A stretch of DNA of 64,000 bases from VRUE01 sp036266075 (GCA_036266075.1 DATANV010000009.1:74892-138891), one strand, 5' to 3'; shown: positions 15,778 to 24,340, counted from the first letter of the stretch. The notes: generated from the sequence alone by a model not told the origin. A program made the numbers and translations.

Positions 15778-16689
15778 CTAGGAGAGCAGCTCATCGATCT
15801 GGGCTTCCCAATTCTCGCGGTGAATGATTCGGTCCTGCTGTAGATCGCCGTGGAGTATCTCGGCCTTGGTCAACTTGGAGAGGTCCTCCCAGTCCTCCCC
15901 GAAGACGTAAGTTGCGTTTCCGTACTGCAAGTTCTCCAGCACGTTGGTCCCGGCGAAGCCGAAGATCAGGTATCCCGAGAACCCGGCGTGGCCGACAGCA
16001 ACGAAATCAGGGTGATGGATTTCGGTCAATAGCTTTAGTCGGCGCTCGGCGACCGGAGCCTTGCGCTCGCCCATCCGCTCGATCAACGGCCCAACCCGCT
16101 TTTGCAACGCAGGCCAGGGCATCTTTCCAGGCGGCAGCAGTTCCCAGTTGAGGCGTTTTACTGTAACTCGGGTGAACTGCTCAAGATCCTCGGTGAGAAC
16201 AGTTGCCTCGCCAAAAAGCTCACGAAAGAGATTGATCTGATGTAGAAGCCTCGCTTCATTGGCTTTGGTGAGCGTCAGCGGCTCAGTAACCACTACCTTG
16301 GCGCCCGTGGGATCTTCCTCGATCTCCAGCTCAACCGCTGGCGGCTCGATTTTCGTCCGTGGATACCGTTGAAAGGGCTGGTAAACAGTGTCCGAGTGCC
16401 AAGTGCCGTCCCACTGCTTCCATTCCCAGTTGAACTCGCGGTAGGCAGTTTCCATCGGCTGATCGCGGTGGACCTTCCATTTTCCCTCTGCGTTAAACGC
16501 GCTGACGCTTCCGACCCTGGCCGGCAACAGCCGCTCGCCCGGTGCCTGGGTGCTAGAGAAACCCGCCGCCAGAATGTCGTCCTGATGAACAGCGAGGTCC
16601 GTAAGGCCGATCACCACCGGAGCGCCGGTCTTGATGTGAGATAGATGTCGTTTAAGACTGCGAAGTGGAGCGCGTCCCGTTAGTCGCAT
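15778..16689 (-). CDS. uncharacterised two-part protein on the mobile element
   Basis: 303 residues from ATG 16689, preceded by an AGGGTTAGG-type ribosome-binding site. The N-terminal part has VVIGLTDLAVHQDDILAAGF; the middle NEARLLHQINLFRELFGE; the C-terminal third FVAVGHAGFSGYLIFGF, GNATYVFGEDWEDLSKLTK and RIIHRENWEAQID. I recall similar uncharacterised proteins with the NATYVF / dWe-x-LS / tK-x-eil ending from unrelated bacteria but no assigned domain. There is no signal peptide or membrane helix. It is transcribed like the relaxase gene upstream but separated by about 220 bp, and its GC is lower. Confidence 0.6.
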   Translation of the reverse strand: MRLTGRAPLRSLKRHLSHIKTGAPVVIGLTDLAVHQDDILAAGFSSTQAPGERLLPARVGSVSAFNAEGKWKVHRDQPMETAYREFNWEWKQWDGTWHSDTVYQPFQRYPRTKIEPPAVELEIEEDPTGAKVVVTEPLTLTKANEARLLHQINLFRELFGEATVLTEDLEQFTRVTVKRLNWELLPPGKMPWPALQKRVGPLIERMGERKAPVAERRLKLLTEIHHPDFVAVGHAGFSGYLIFGFAGTNVLENLQYGNATYVFGEDWEDLSKLTKAEILHGDLQQDRIIHRENWEAQIDELLS

Positions 16690-16911
16690 GGACCTAACCC
16701 TACCGTTGCTATCGGCGATACAAGAACCAAGCGAAGTGACGTTACGTTCGCTGAATGATGCGACCCGGACTCGTCGATTGCGCCAGTAGAAAGTAAACCC
16801 CAGAGTTCGCAAACTGCGCACCACACCTCTCCGGGCACCCCTACAGGCGGCCAACGCACGGCGAAGCCGTGCCAGAATTTGGCCGTCGGGTGCCCCGCAA
16901 CGCGGCTCCCT

Positions 16912-19900
16912 TTACCGACCGATTCCGCGCCCGATCCCTCGCTCCGCCCGACGAGAACGGGCAAGCTGGCGCTTTAGACCCAGTTCTCGCTGAATCCGTC
17001 GCAAGCTTCGCTCTGCCGCTTTTCGCGCGGATCGCTCCTGCGGTCGAGTTCCAAAGGCTCGGCTCTTCTCGGCGACACTGTGCTCCTGGCGGTAGCTCTC
17101 GATCTTCCTCACTCCGCGATCCCAGCTCTCCCGCTGGGCCGGATCGGCTGGCCTCTCCCCCAGCTCCCTAACGATGTACGAAGGCGGCTCTATTCGGGCG
17201 GCGGCGATCTGTGGTGCTCGGCGGTCGGCAAGGACTTGCTCGACCGCATCCAGTTCGGACCTCATGGCTGCTTGATCCGCCTGGGGACGGGGAAGCTCCG
17301 CCAGCTCGCGCTCGCGATTGGCAAGGCCCTCGCTCACCCACTCGTAGCTCCGGCGCAATCCGGGCAGCTCCTTGCGCGCCGCCCTGCCTCCGCTCTCGGC
17401 GGCGGCGATTTGCGCCTCCGCCCTGGCGACGTTCTGGCGGGACTGCTCGACCCGCTCCCCTGCTTCACGCAGCCACGCGATCTTGCCGCCCTCCTCCTGG
17501 CCGCGACGGACGAGATCCGCTCTGCGCTCCACGAGCGCCGGGGTCGACAGCTCCGACAGCTCGAAGCGCTGCGCCTCATCGTGGGCGGCGCTCTGCGAGC
17601 CGTCGCGCTGGGTGGCTTCCGCGATGTGCTCGAGCCCCTCGCGCAGATACAGCGAACGCGGCGCATACTCCTCCCGTTGCGCCTGAATCTCCGGCGTTGC
17701 GTACAGGTAGGTCTCCTCCCGACTGCGCGAGGCCGCCACGTAGAACTCCTGCTTGTCCATCGAGGGGTCGGCCATCACGTAGGCGCGATCGACAGTCGTT
17801 CCCTGAGCGCAGTAGGTGGTGACGGCGTAGGCGTGTTCCAGCGCTGGCGCATCGCCGTAGGGGTTGGTTCGCGCAAGGTAGGCGGCGTCAACTTCGACCT
17901 GGCGAGGGCTGTCGATGCCGCTCAGGACGACCGTGCGGTCGGTCGGGTTCACCTCGGCGACCGTCCAACGCTCGCGGTTGTAGATGTCGAGCGTGCGGTC
18001 GTTGACGCGGGTGATGACCTGATCGCCAGCGGCGAAGGCGCTGCCGCCAACCTCGATCTCCTCGGAGCCGACCCTCCCCCGCTCCCGCATCACGGCACGC
18101 GCCAGCTCGTTCAGCTTCTCTACGTCGGCATTTCGCTTCGCCACCATCACGGCGTCCTCGCCGCCGGCGAATGCCTCCTGCCAGTCGCGGACCATCGCCT
18201 CGCGCCGCGCCTCGGCGTTGGGGGCGACGATCACCCGCTCCTCCGAGCGGTAGAGGGAAAGCGCCTCGCGGCCCTCCCCTTCACGAATGCGCTTCGCCGC
18301 TTCGCGGTCGGTCTCGTGGTGGTGTCGGATCACCTGATCGAGATAGATCGGCTCAGTGCGCTCGGCGAGCGCCCCGAACAACCCGCCCGCCTCGATCTCG
18401 CCGAGCTGCTGGGGATCGCCGACTAGGACAAGCTTCGCCCCCGCACCGTCGGCATGGGCGATCAAGCGGGCCAGGGTCGCGGAGTCCACCATCCCGGCCT
18501 CATCGACCAGGAGAACTGAGCCGCCAGCCAATCCCTCGGTGCCAGCCCGCGCGGCCCGGTCAAGCTCGCCGAGCAAGCTGGCGATGCTGGTAGCCGACAG
18601 GCCCTCGGAACGCATGACATTGGCAGCGCGCCAGGTGGGAGCCGCAGCCCGCAGCTCGATCCCCGCCTGCGCCCAGCCTTCGGCCGCCGCCACGATGGCG
18701 TAGGTCTTGCCGGTCCCGGCCTCGCCGATCACGACCGTCACTCCCTCGGCACTGGAAAGCAGGCGGCGCACCATCTCGCGCTGGTCGGCCTTCAGCGTGG
18801 GCCGCGAGCAGATCACCCGAGCCGCGATCAACTCGCCCGCAGGAGGAATGCCCAGCGAGCGCATCCGCTCAGCGGTGGCGAGCGCCTTGCGCTCAAGCTC
18901 CCAGATTCGCCGCGTAGTGAAGCGCGGTTCCTTCGTCCCCTCCGAGATCGGCAGGACCGCATCGCTGACGAGGAACGCATCGGCGGTGCGCTCGATCTCC
19001 GCCGCCTCGCCTCCGTGTTGAAGCAAACCAGCAACGGCCTGGATCACGTCGCGGCAGTCGAAGTGCGACACCCCCTCGGTGACGGCGAGGTCGAGCTGCT
19101 CGACGGTCAAGGCCGGGCGGTCGGGAGTGCGTTCGCCGATCCATACCGTCGAGAGGTCAAGGCCGATCCCCTCGGCCTGCTCTCGCCAACGCTGCCGAAG
19201 GTCGGCGCTACCGACTCCCTGCTCCTTCGCTTCCCGCGTAGTCAGGTTGGCGATCTGCCGAGAACGTGCCGAAGCGCCGGGACCAGCGGCCTTGACGATT
19301 TCGGCCCGGCGAGTGGAGAACGCCCGGAGGTGGGCTTCGTCAAAGCCGCCAATCTCGGCGATGCCGTTGCGGACCTCCCGCCAACGCGCGCCGAGGCTCT
19401 GGGTCAACTCCTGGCGAAACTGGGCCTCGAAGATGTAGCCCGCCGTCTTCGCGTGTTCGTAGATCGCCGGGTGATAGAGGCGAGTCCACTTGCCGTCCGG
19501 TCCCTGGGTGGCGTTGGCGACAAGGGCGTGGACGTGAACCTGGGGATCGCCGTTGCGCGACGAGCGATGGCGGTAGCCAGCGGCGAGGAAGCCATTGCCC
19601 CGGACGAACTCGGCGTCGGCTCCGCGCCGCGTCCAGCAGGCCTCCCGCTGGAGATAGCCGAGCGCGGCATCGAGAGATCGGTCGAGGGCGGCGGTCACGG
19701 CGGCGCTGGTCTCCGCGTCGCCCAAGGCCCAGAGCAGGGAGGCCGACTTGGGGACCGAGAAGGTGAGGTCGAAGCCGGGTACCGCGCCGCGCCCGCCGAC
19801 GGCGCGCAGGCCCAGCGGCTCGCCGGTCGCCGGGTTGTGGCCGGTCAGCATCGCCGTCAGTTGGTCGGCCTCTACCGCGCCGTCGAGGCCCAGGTCTTTG

Positions 19901-20034
19901 GCGGCGTCGCCGAGCCATTGACCCTCGGCCTCGCCCTCGCCGGAGTAGTACTCCTCAGCGCCTTCGGCGACCTGGTCGAGGTAGTAACGCTCCTGTCCTA
20001 TGCCGAGCTTGCCAATCGAGAGCATCCACCCCAT
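16912..20034 (-). CDS. MobF/TrwC-family conjugative relaxase-helicase
   Basis: About 1,040 residues. The N-terminal TrwC relaxase domain starts MLSIGKLGIGQERYYL, with the catalytic tyrosines in YYL and the metal-binding histidine triad in QVHVHALVANA (about residues 167-169). A RecD-like superfamily 1 helicase follows, with Walker A GEAGTGKT near residue 440, Walker B LLVDEAGM, and AVTTYCAQGTTVDRAYV as a late helicase motif. It nicks one strand at oriT, stays covalently attached and unwinds the plasmid DNA for transfer. Starts at TTG 20067, ATG 20034 and ATG 20025 are possible; none has a good ribosome-binding site. The C-terminus is a long charged, coiled-coil-like tail. A palindrome and a strong hairpin lie just upstream. 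Confidence 0.9.
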   Translation of the reverse strand: MGWMLSIGKLGIGQERYYLDQVAEGAEEYYSGEGEAEGQWLGDAAKDLGLDGAVEADQLTAMLTGHNPATGEPLGLRAVGGRGAVPGFDLTFSVPKSASLLWALGDAETSAAVTAALDRSLDAALGYLQREACWTRRGADAEFVRGNGFLAAGYRHRSSRNGDPQVHVHALVANATQGPDGKWTRLYHPAIYEHAKTAGYIFEAQFRQELTQSLGARWREVRNGIAEIGGFDEAHLRAFSTRRAEIVKAAGPGASARSRQIANLTTREAKEQGVGSADLRQRWREQAEGIGLDLSTVWIGERTPDRPALTVEQLDLAVTEGVSHFDCRDVIQAVAGLLQHGGEAAEIERTADAFLVSDAVLPISEGTKEPRFTTRRIWELERKALATAERMRSLGIPPAGELIAARVICSRPTLKADQREMVRRLLSSAEGVTVVIGEAGTGKTYAIVAAAEGWAQAGIELRAAAPTWRAANVMRSEGLSATSIASLLGELDRAARAGTEGLAGGSVLLVDEAGMVDSATLARLIAHADGAGAKLVLVGDPQQLGEIEAGGLFGALAERTEPIYLDQVIRHHHETDREAAKRIREGEGREALSLYRSEERVIVAPNAEARREAMVRDWQEAFAGGEDAVMVAKRNADVEKLNELARAVMRERGRVGSEEIEVGGSAFAAGDQVITRVNDRTLDIYNRERWTVAEVNPTDRTVVLSGIDSPRQVEVDAAYLARTNPYGDAPALEHAYAVTTYCAQGTTVDRAYVMADPSMDKQEFYVAASRSREETYLYATPEIQAQREEYAPRSLYLREGLEHIAEATQRDGSQSAAHDEAQRFELSELSTPALVERRADLVRRGQEEGGKIAWLREAGERVEQSRQNVARAEAQIAAAESGGRAARKELPGLRRSYEWVSEGLANRERELAELPRPQADQAAMRSELDAVEQVLADRRAPQIAAARIEPPSYIVRELGERPADPAQRESWDRGVRKIESYRQEHSVAEKSRAFGTRPQERSARKAAERSLRRIQRELGLKRQLARSRRAERGIGRGIGR

Positions 20035-20064
20035 CTGTCCAACGGGAGGCGCTTTTGCCCCGGC

Positions 20065-20078
20065 CAATTTCGAAATTG
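20065..20078. promoter_or_regulatory. 14-bp perfect palindrome upstream of the relaxase gene
   Basis: CAATTTCGAAATTG is a perfect palindrome, AT-rich in a GC-rich background, 31 bp before ATG 20034. A candidate operator for relaxase autoregulation or part of oriT. Confidence 0.45.
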
Positions 20079-20113
20079 ATAGTGCGTGAGGGGTGCTGCT
20101 GTTGGCAGTTGGA

Positions 20114-20139
20114 GCTGATCTCAGGGGTCTGAGATCAGC
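20114..20139. other. candidate oriT hairpin
   Basis: A perfect 10-bp stem (GCTGATCTCA at 20114-20123, TGAGATCAGC at 20130-20139) with a 6-nt loop lies just upstream of the MobF relaxase. MobF oriTs usually place an inverted repeat a few bases 5' of the nic site. There is no U-run, so it is less likely to be a terminator. Confidence 0.45.
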
Positions 20140-20242
20140 CTTGGCGACTCCTGCGGAAAGGCGTTGGTGGTTCGTGGCTCTTGATGCGGTAGAGCCTCTT
20201 GCTTGCTTCTGACTTCGGGTTCGGGGAATAGGCTGCGGCGAG

Positions 20243-20443
20243 ATGGCGAACGATCCGAAAGAGAAAGCCCTCGCCGCAGCGAGGCGCGCTCAACTCGACT
20301 ACAAACGCGATGTCGCGGCGGCGCGCGAGGCGCGACGCAAAAGCTTCGAGAGGGCACAGAAGGCCGGGTCGTCGCTGCGGGATATCGGTAAGGCGGTGGG
20401 ACTGCACCCCACGCGGGTTCGGGAAGTCCTCCGAGGGGAATAG
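20243..20443 (+). CDS. small HTH protein on the element
   Basis: 66 residues: a basic coiled helix (KALAAARRAQLDYKRDVAAA) followed by a helix-turn-helix-like end, SLRDIGKAVGLHPTRVREVL. It probably binds DNA and may regulate the divergently transcribed relaxase or the genes to its right. It is too short for confident family assignment. Confidence 0.6.
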   Translation: MANDPKEKALAAARRAQLDYKRDVAAAREARRKSFERAQKAGSSLRDIGKAVGLHPTRVREVLRGE

Positions 20444-20557
20444 TCCCCGTTGGGGTTTCCCCTTCGCCTCTGATACCCTCCTGGCGTCGAAATCAAGCGG
20501 CGACCCGCCGCGCGCAAACGCGTCGGGCCGCCTGACCACAAGGAGCGTGCACTCCTC

Positions 20558-20910
20558 ATGGCTGAGATAAACCCTACGGATGGCAGGCGGGCCGTGCCGC
20601 TCGATCTGCCTCCTTCGCAAGTCGAGATCCTCTGCGGCCTGCTGGACGACTGGCGCGAGGACGCCCGGAGCGACCTCGCGCACCCCAAGGGGGTGAAGAA
20701 CCCCGACCTGACCCGCGGGGAGGCGGAGGCGTTTGAACGCCTGCTGCTCTGCATGGAACAGGGCGAGGTGCTCGTGCCCGCGACACGGCGCGCGCGGCGG
20801 TCCAGGTGGCCGCGAGCGCTTACGACGAGGCTAGCGACTACGCGGAGGTCGTTGCCCACCACGACGCGCTGCACGGCCTGCTCGCGGCGCTCAGCGTGGA
20901 GGCGTCGTGA
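20558..20910 (+). pseudogene. 117-residue gene disrupted by a 1-nt deletion near 20782
   Basis: ATG 20558 opens MAEINPTDGRRAVPLDLP and reads plausibly up to GEVLVPA. Beyond that the original frame becomes Arg-rich noise, while the -1 frame continues naturally (DTARAAVQVAASAYDEASDYAEVV ... LSVEAS, given here by its ends) to a TGA at 20908-20910. Restoring one G in the GCGAC sequence would join them into a single protein of about 117 residues. The end carries the GGAGG ribosome-binding site of the next gene, which starts in TGATG overlap with this stop. It is either a real frameshift or a sequencing error. Function unknown. Confidence 0.6.
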
Positions 20911-21233
20911 TGTGGCGGAGCGGAGGCGGCGCTTGGCGTCGCCGCCTCCGTCGCGCCCCCTCGCTCAGCGCCATGACCGACGAGGAATTGCAGCGCATCA
21001 TCCTCGACGTGATCCTGCGCGAATACCCGGTGCTGCTGACGTATCCGGCCATCGCCTGCGAGCTGTTCGAGAACCCCGACGATCTTCTCGGCGGCATGGC
21101 GCTCGCGCGAGCCGTCCGCGACCTCGTCGTGGCGGGCCTGCTGCACAGCAACGGCTTCCTCGTCCTACCAAGCCGGTCGGCGCTTCACGTCAAGCGCCTG
21201 AGCGGGCGCGACGGCTGGTCCGCCTGGGGCTGA
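20910..21233 (+). CDS. small winged-helix-like protein
   Basis: 107 residues from ATG 20910, which overlaps the preceding stop (TGATG) and has GGAGG 7 nt upstream; ATG 20973 would give an 86-residue protein. The core MTDEELQRIILDVILREYP ... LLGGMALARAVRDLVVAGLLHSNG looks like a small winged helix with a C-terminal wing (VLPSRSALHVKRL). Probably a DNA-binding regulator of the element; partner unknown. Confidence 0.55.
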   Translation: MWRSGGGAWRRRLRRAPSLSAMTDEELQRIILDVILREYPVLLTYPAIACELFENPDDLLGGMALARAVRDLVVAGLLHSNGFLVLPSRSALHVKRLSGRDGWSAWG

Positions 21234-21389
21234 TAGCGGCTTTTCGGGGGTCGGGGTGGAGCAGGGAGTCGGGCGGTGCCTCCCTACGGGGGGATGGGCA
21301 CAAGGTCCGCCCGGTTGCCTCGGCCCCCGAGAAGCCGCTGTCGTGCTCAATTTCCCATCTGGCCGGACACGGCCGGTAGAATCGAGCCA

Positions 21390-21611
21390 ATGGCGACTGC
21401 GGTAAAGAAGCTCGACCTTGAGGTCGGGGAGTTGGTTGAAGTCGGTGGACGGCGCTACGAGGTCGTTCCGGACCGAACCGGCGGACTGACGCTCGAGCCG
21501 CCGATCACGCCGGTCTCCGAGCTGTATGCGGAGCGCGGCTGGAAGCCAGCATCCGAGGAGGACTTCGAGCGGCTGACCGCCGACGACTTGCCTCCCGACG
21601 GCGAGGGCTGA
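21390..21611 (+). CDS. small acidic protein, possible antitoxin
   Basis: 73 residues: a beta-rich start (GELVEVGGRRYEVVPDRTGG) and an acidic tail (SEEDFERLTADDLPPDGEG). It precedes a 134-residue basic protein by 76 bp on the same strand. Size, acidity and order resemble a toxin-antitoxin pair, but no family is recognised. Confidence 0.5.
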   Translation: MATAVKKLDLEVGELVEVGGRRYEVVPDRTGGLTLEPPITPVSELYAERGWKPASEEDFERLTADDLPPDGEG

Positions 21612-21687
21612 GGCCAGGTCGATCCGGCCGGTTCCGCTCCAAGCTCAGGTTGCGGGATCAATTCGCGCTACGGCCTATGCTGCCCGC

Positions 21688-22092
21688 GTGAGTCAGTCAG
21701 GGGAGAAGAAGCTGCCGCCCGCTTCGGTCGAGTTCGGCAGTCGGGAGTGGGTCCAGGAGGTCGAGCGTTTTGAGCCCGGCGCGATTGCCCGAAGGCGAGC
21801 AGAAAGCGCCCGCAGGGCAATCGAGGCCGGAGGTCGCAAGCTCCGTTGGCAGCGGTGCGAACCCGAGAGTGAGAGCGGCGCGCATCTGCCGGGATGCCGG
21901 AAGCTCTACTTGCCGCTGGACGCGGAGGGAGCCTCAGCCGCTCCCTACGGCTTCGTCTTCCAGCTCGTCAAGACCGCCGACAACACGCTGATCTGGAACT
22001 TCATCGCGTTCGGCGAGCGCCACCCCGACAACCCGAACACCCGCACTGTCTACGAACGAGCGCACAAGCGCCTTCACGGCCACTATCCGTAA
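21688..22092 (+). CDS. small protein of the element, possible toxin partner
   Basis: 134 residues. A charged N-terminal helix region (GAIARRRAESARRAIEAG) is followed by a compact C-terminal domain with CRKLYLPLD, PYGFVFQLVKTADNTLIWNF, IAFGERHPDNPN and VYERAHKRLHGHYP. The conserved-looking H-P and R-A-H-K-R-L-H-G residues suggest an enzymatic or RNA-binding domain reminiscent of RelE-sized proteins, but no family is recognised. It may pair with the acidic protein encoded upstream. Confidence 0.5.
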   Translation: MSQSGEKKLPPASVEFGSREWVQEVERFEPGAIARRRAESARRAIEAGGRKLRWQRCEPESESGAHLPGCRKLYLPLDAEGASAAPYGFVFQLVKTADNTLIWNFIAFGERHPDNPNTRTVYERAHKRLHGHYP

Positions 22093-22170
22093 GCGGCCGA
22101 CGGGCTCACGAAAGGCCGGCAGCTAGCCCACAGGCAGTCGGCAGATCGTCAGCCACCCGGAATCTCGCAG

Positions 22171-22698
22171 CTAGGAACCCGTGCTCGGTTGCTCGGCGAT
22201 GCGAAAGCCGCAGAATTTGCACACGCGAGCGTCCGAAGGAATTTCCGACTTGCAGTCGGCGCAGATCGAATGTGGACCCTGGGGAAAGTAGTCCTCCAAG
22301 GCAAGGTCACCAACCTTGAGATTTTCGACTGGGTCCTCTCCCAGCGCTTCCGCAGCGATCTCTGGATCGGGCTTGAATGCCTCCGACCTAATTTCGCGTC
22401 CTGACGAGAGCTCCGCAACTGCGACGATCTCGATTGGAAGACCCCCTCCCGCGATCATTCGGGACAGAAGGTTGAATTCTGATTCGAATTTCCGACGCGG
22501 AGAAAGGTCCCGATCAAGACTTGGGTTACGAACCAGCTCCGGCGAATGGAAAAACATACGCCGGTTGATATCGCGATCGTACGTTGCCTCAATTTTTACG
22601 TCCCCCACCCACTCCCGGGTACCGCCTTCGTTCGACACCACCACTCGGATTGGATAGCGGTTTCCGCCAAGTGCCGCACCCGTGTAGATGATGCTCAC
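22171..22698 (-). CDS. zinc-ribbon protein with probable N-terminal membrane anchor; start unresolved
   Basis: 175 residues from GTG 22698. The C-terminus is a four-Cys zinc ribbon, C-x2-C-x(9)-C-x2-C (ICADCKSEIPSDARVCKFC). The same frame is open up to 22815 and encodes a clear membrane helix (VAAFIIGCFAIALSAISVGW) before a TAA at 22816, but no ATG, GTG or TTG is found in that stretch. The natural protein is probably anchored and starts at a rare codon such as ATA, or the gene is damaged. GC is low, as for the left-end cargo. The middle part (YPIRVVVSNEGGTREWVGDV) looks beta-rich. Function unknown. Confidence 0.55.
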   Translation of the reverse strand: MSIIYTGAALGGNRYPIRVVVSNEGGTREWVGDVKIEATYDRDINRRMFFHSPELVRNPSLDRDLSPRRKFESEFNLLSRMIAGGGLPIEIVAVAELSSGREIRSEAFKPDPEIAAEALGEDPVENLKVGDLALEDYFPQGPHSICADCKSEIPSDARVCKFCGFRIAEQPSTGS

Positions 22699-22911
22699 TC
22701 CAACCGCAAATCGACGCTCCCGCGTCCAGGTGAAAATCTGCCAGCCAACGCTTATGGCGGAGAGCGCGATTGCGAAGCAACCGATTATGAAGGCAGCAAC
22801 CTCTATACAGCGAGCTTAGTCGGAACACTTGTGGCGGCGCTGGTCTACATCGGAATTGTTAAGAAGGCGGGGCATTCGGCCGGTTTCTTGGACATATAGG
22901 GCAGAGAACCG

Positions 22912-23109
22912 ATGCCCGACTCCCAACTCCTCGCCGAACCGCTGCTCGACGCCAACGAAGCCGCGCTGCTGCTCAGGGTGCCGCGCAGCACTCTCTACGA
23001 GCTGGTGCGCTCGCGGGGGTTGCCGCATGTGCGGATCGGGCGACGGGGGCTTCGGTTCACTCGGGCCGACCTCGCCCGGTGGATCGGCGAGAACAGCTAC
23101 GGGCGTTAG
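22912..23109 (+). CDS. excisionase-like HTH protein
   Basis: 65 residues with a MerR/AlpA-type winged helix (LLDANEAALLLRVPRSTLYEL and VRIGRRGLRFTRADLARWI) common among excisionases. Its stop overlaps the integrase stop by 4 bp, tail to tail. It probably binds the arm sites and steers integrase toward excision. Confidence 0.8.
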   Translation: MPDSQLLAEPLLDANEAALLLRVPRSTLYELVRSRGLPHVRIGRRGLRFTRADLARWIGENSYGR

Positions 23110-24287
23110 CCCGGCTTGCCGACGGGCTGCGGCGCGGCGCTGTCGATGAAGGCGGCGGAGATTCGCCGGGCAGCGTCCTGGCGCGGCTTGAACTGGAGGT
23201 AGCGCTGGGTCGTCGCCAAGTCCTGGTGACCCATCCACTCCATGACCTCGCGGGAGTCGGCGGTGCGGATCGCGTGGGAGCCGAAGGTGTGGCGGAGGTC
23301 GTGGAAGCGCAGCTCGCGGAGTCCGGCCTTTTTCAGCGCCGCCTTGTAGCGGTCACGGAGCTTGTGCCCGGCGAGGTGGCCTCCTCTGGCTCCACAGAAG
23401 ACGAGATCGTCGTCGCCTCGGAACTCGTCGCGGCGTCCCAGACTGGCGAGCGCTTGGGCGACCTCGTCGGCCATCGGCACGGTGCGCTCCTGGCCGCTCT
23501 TGGGCGTATCGACGCGGCCGTTGGTGAAGCTCTGGCGGACGTGGATCGCGCTGTTGACGAAATCCACGTCGCGCCAGCGCAGCGCCAGCAGCTCCCCCAA
23601 CCGCAGGCCGGTAAACGCGGCCGTGAGGTAGACCGTGCCGTCCTGCTTTGAGGCGGCGGCTCGGACGAGCGCCAAAACCTCCTCGCGGGAGAACACGTCG
23701 ATGTTGCCGCGCTTCGCGTGTGGGCGGCGCTCTACGTTCGCCACGGGATTCGCCGGCAGCTTGTAGCGGCGCTGCGCCCAGACGAAAAAACCGTGGAGCA
23801 CCGTCAGGTACTTGTTGACGGTTCGATCCGAGAGGTCTTCGGCGACTAGGGCATCGCGGAAGCCCTCGACCATCTCCGGCGTCACGTCCTCCAAGCGCAC
23901 CTTCTCACCGAACTGCTCGCCGAATACCTTCTTCATCCGGTCGGTCATGTGCTCGTAGTCGATCTGGGTCGAGAGCTTGATCTTGCGGTCGCGCTTGTAG
24001 TCGAGCCAGTCGTCGCAGGCGACGGCGAACGTCGTTCCGGTGCGGACCATGCCAGGCAGCTCGCCTCGCCGGGCCTTGGCGAGCGTGTCATCCAGCCACG
24101 CCCTCGCGGTCGTCTTCGTGAAGTAGCCAGCGGGCGGCTCCTGCTTGCGGTCGGTCCAGTGCGGGCCGATCCGTCGCTGGACCTGGCGGCCGTCCGGCAG
24201 TCGGTACTTCGCGTACCACTGCGGCCCGCGCTTGCGCTCGATCTTGAAGACGTGGCCGCTGATCGCTCTTGTCGCCTGGCGCTGCAT
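23106..24287 (-). CDS. site-specific tyrosine recombinase (integrase)
   Basis: 393 residues. An N-terminal AP2-like arm-binding domain (RGPQWYAKYRLPDGRQV) is followed by a core-binding domain (TFAVACDDWLDYKRDRKI) and the catalytic domain with the R (AFTGLRLGELLAL), K (strand with TPKSGQERTVPM), H-x-x-R (FHDLRHTFGSH), H (MGHQDLATT) and nucleophile Y (TQRYLQF). The full catalytic set is present, so it should be active. It lies 160 bp inside the tRNA-Glu end and mediates integration at the 42-bp core. The spacing and orientation are typical of tRNA-targeting elements. Confidence 0.95.
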   Translation of the reverse strand: MQRQATRAISGHVFKIERKRGPQWYAKYRLPDGRQVQRRIGPHWTDRKQEPPAGYFTKTTARAWLDDTLAKARRGELPGMVRTGTTFAVACDDWLDYKRDRKIKLSTQIDYEHMTDRMKKVFGEQFGEKVRLEDVTPEMVEGFRDALVAEDLSDRTVNKYLTVLHGFFVWAQRRYKLPANPVANVERRPHAKRGNIDVFSREEVLALVRAAASKQDGTVYLTAAFTGLRLGELLALRWRDVDFVNSAIHVRQSFTNGRVDTPKSGQERTVPMADEVAQALASLGRRDEFRGDDDLVFCGARGGHLAGHKLRDRYKAALKKAGLRELRFHDLRHTFGSHAIRTADSREVMEWMGHQDLATTQRYLQFKPRQDAARRISAAFIDSAAPQPVGKPG

Positions 24288-24340
24288 CGCTACCCCCTAC
24301 GTCCAAGGCGGGGACGCTTTGCCCCGCCTGCCGGAAACCA

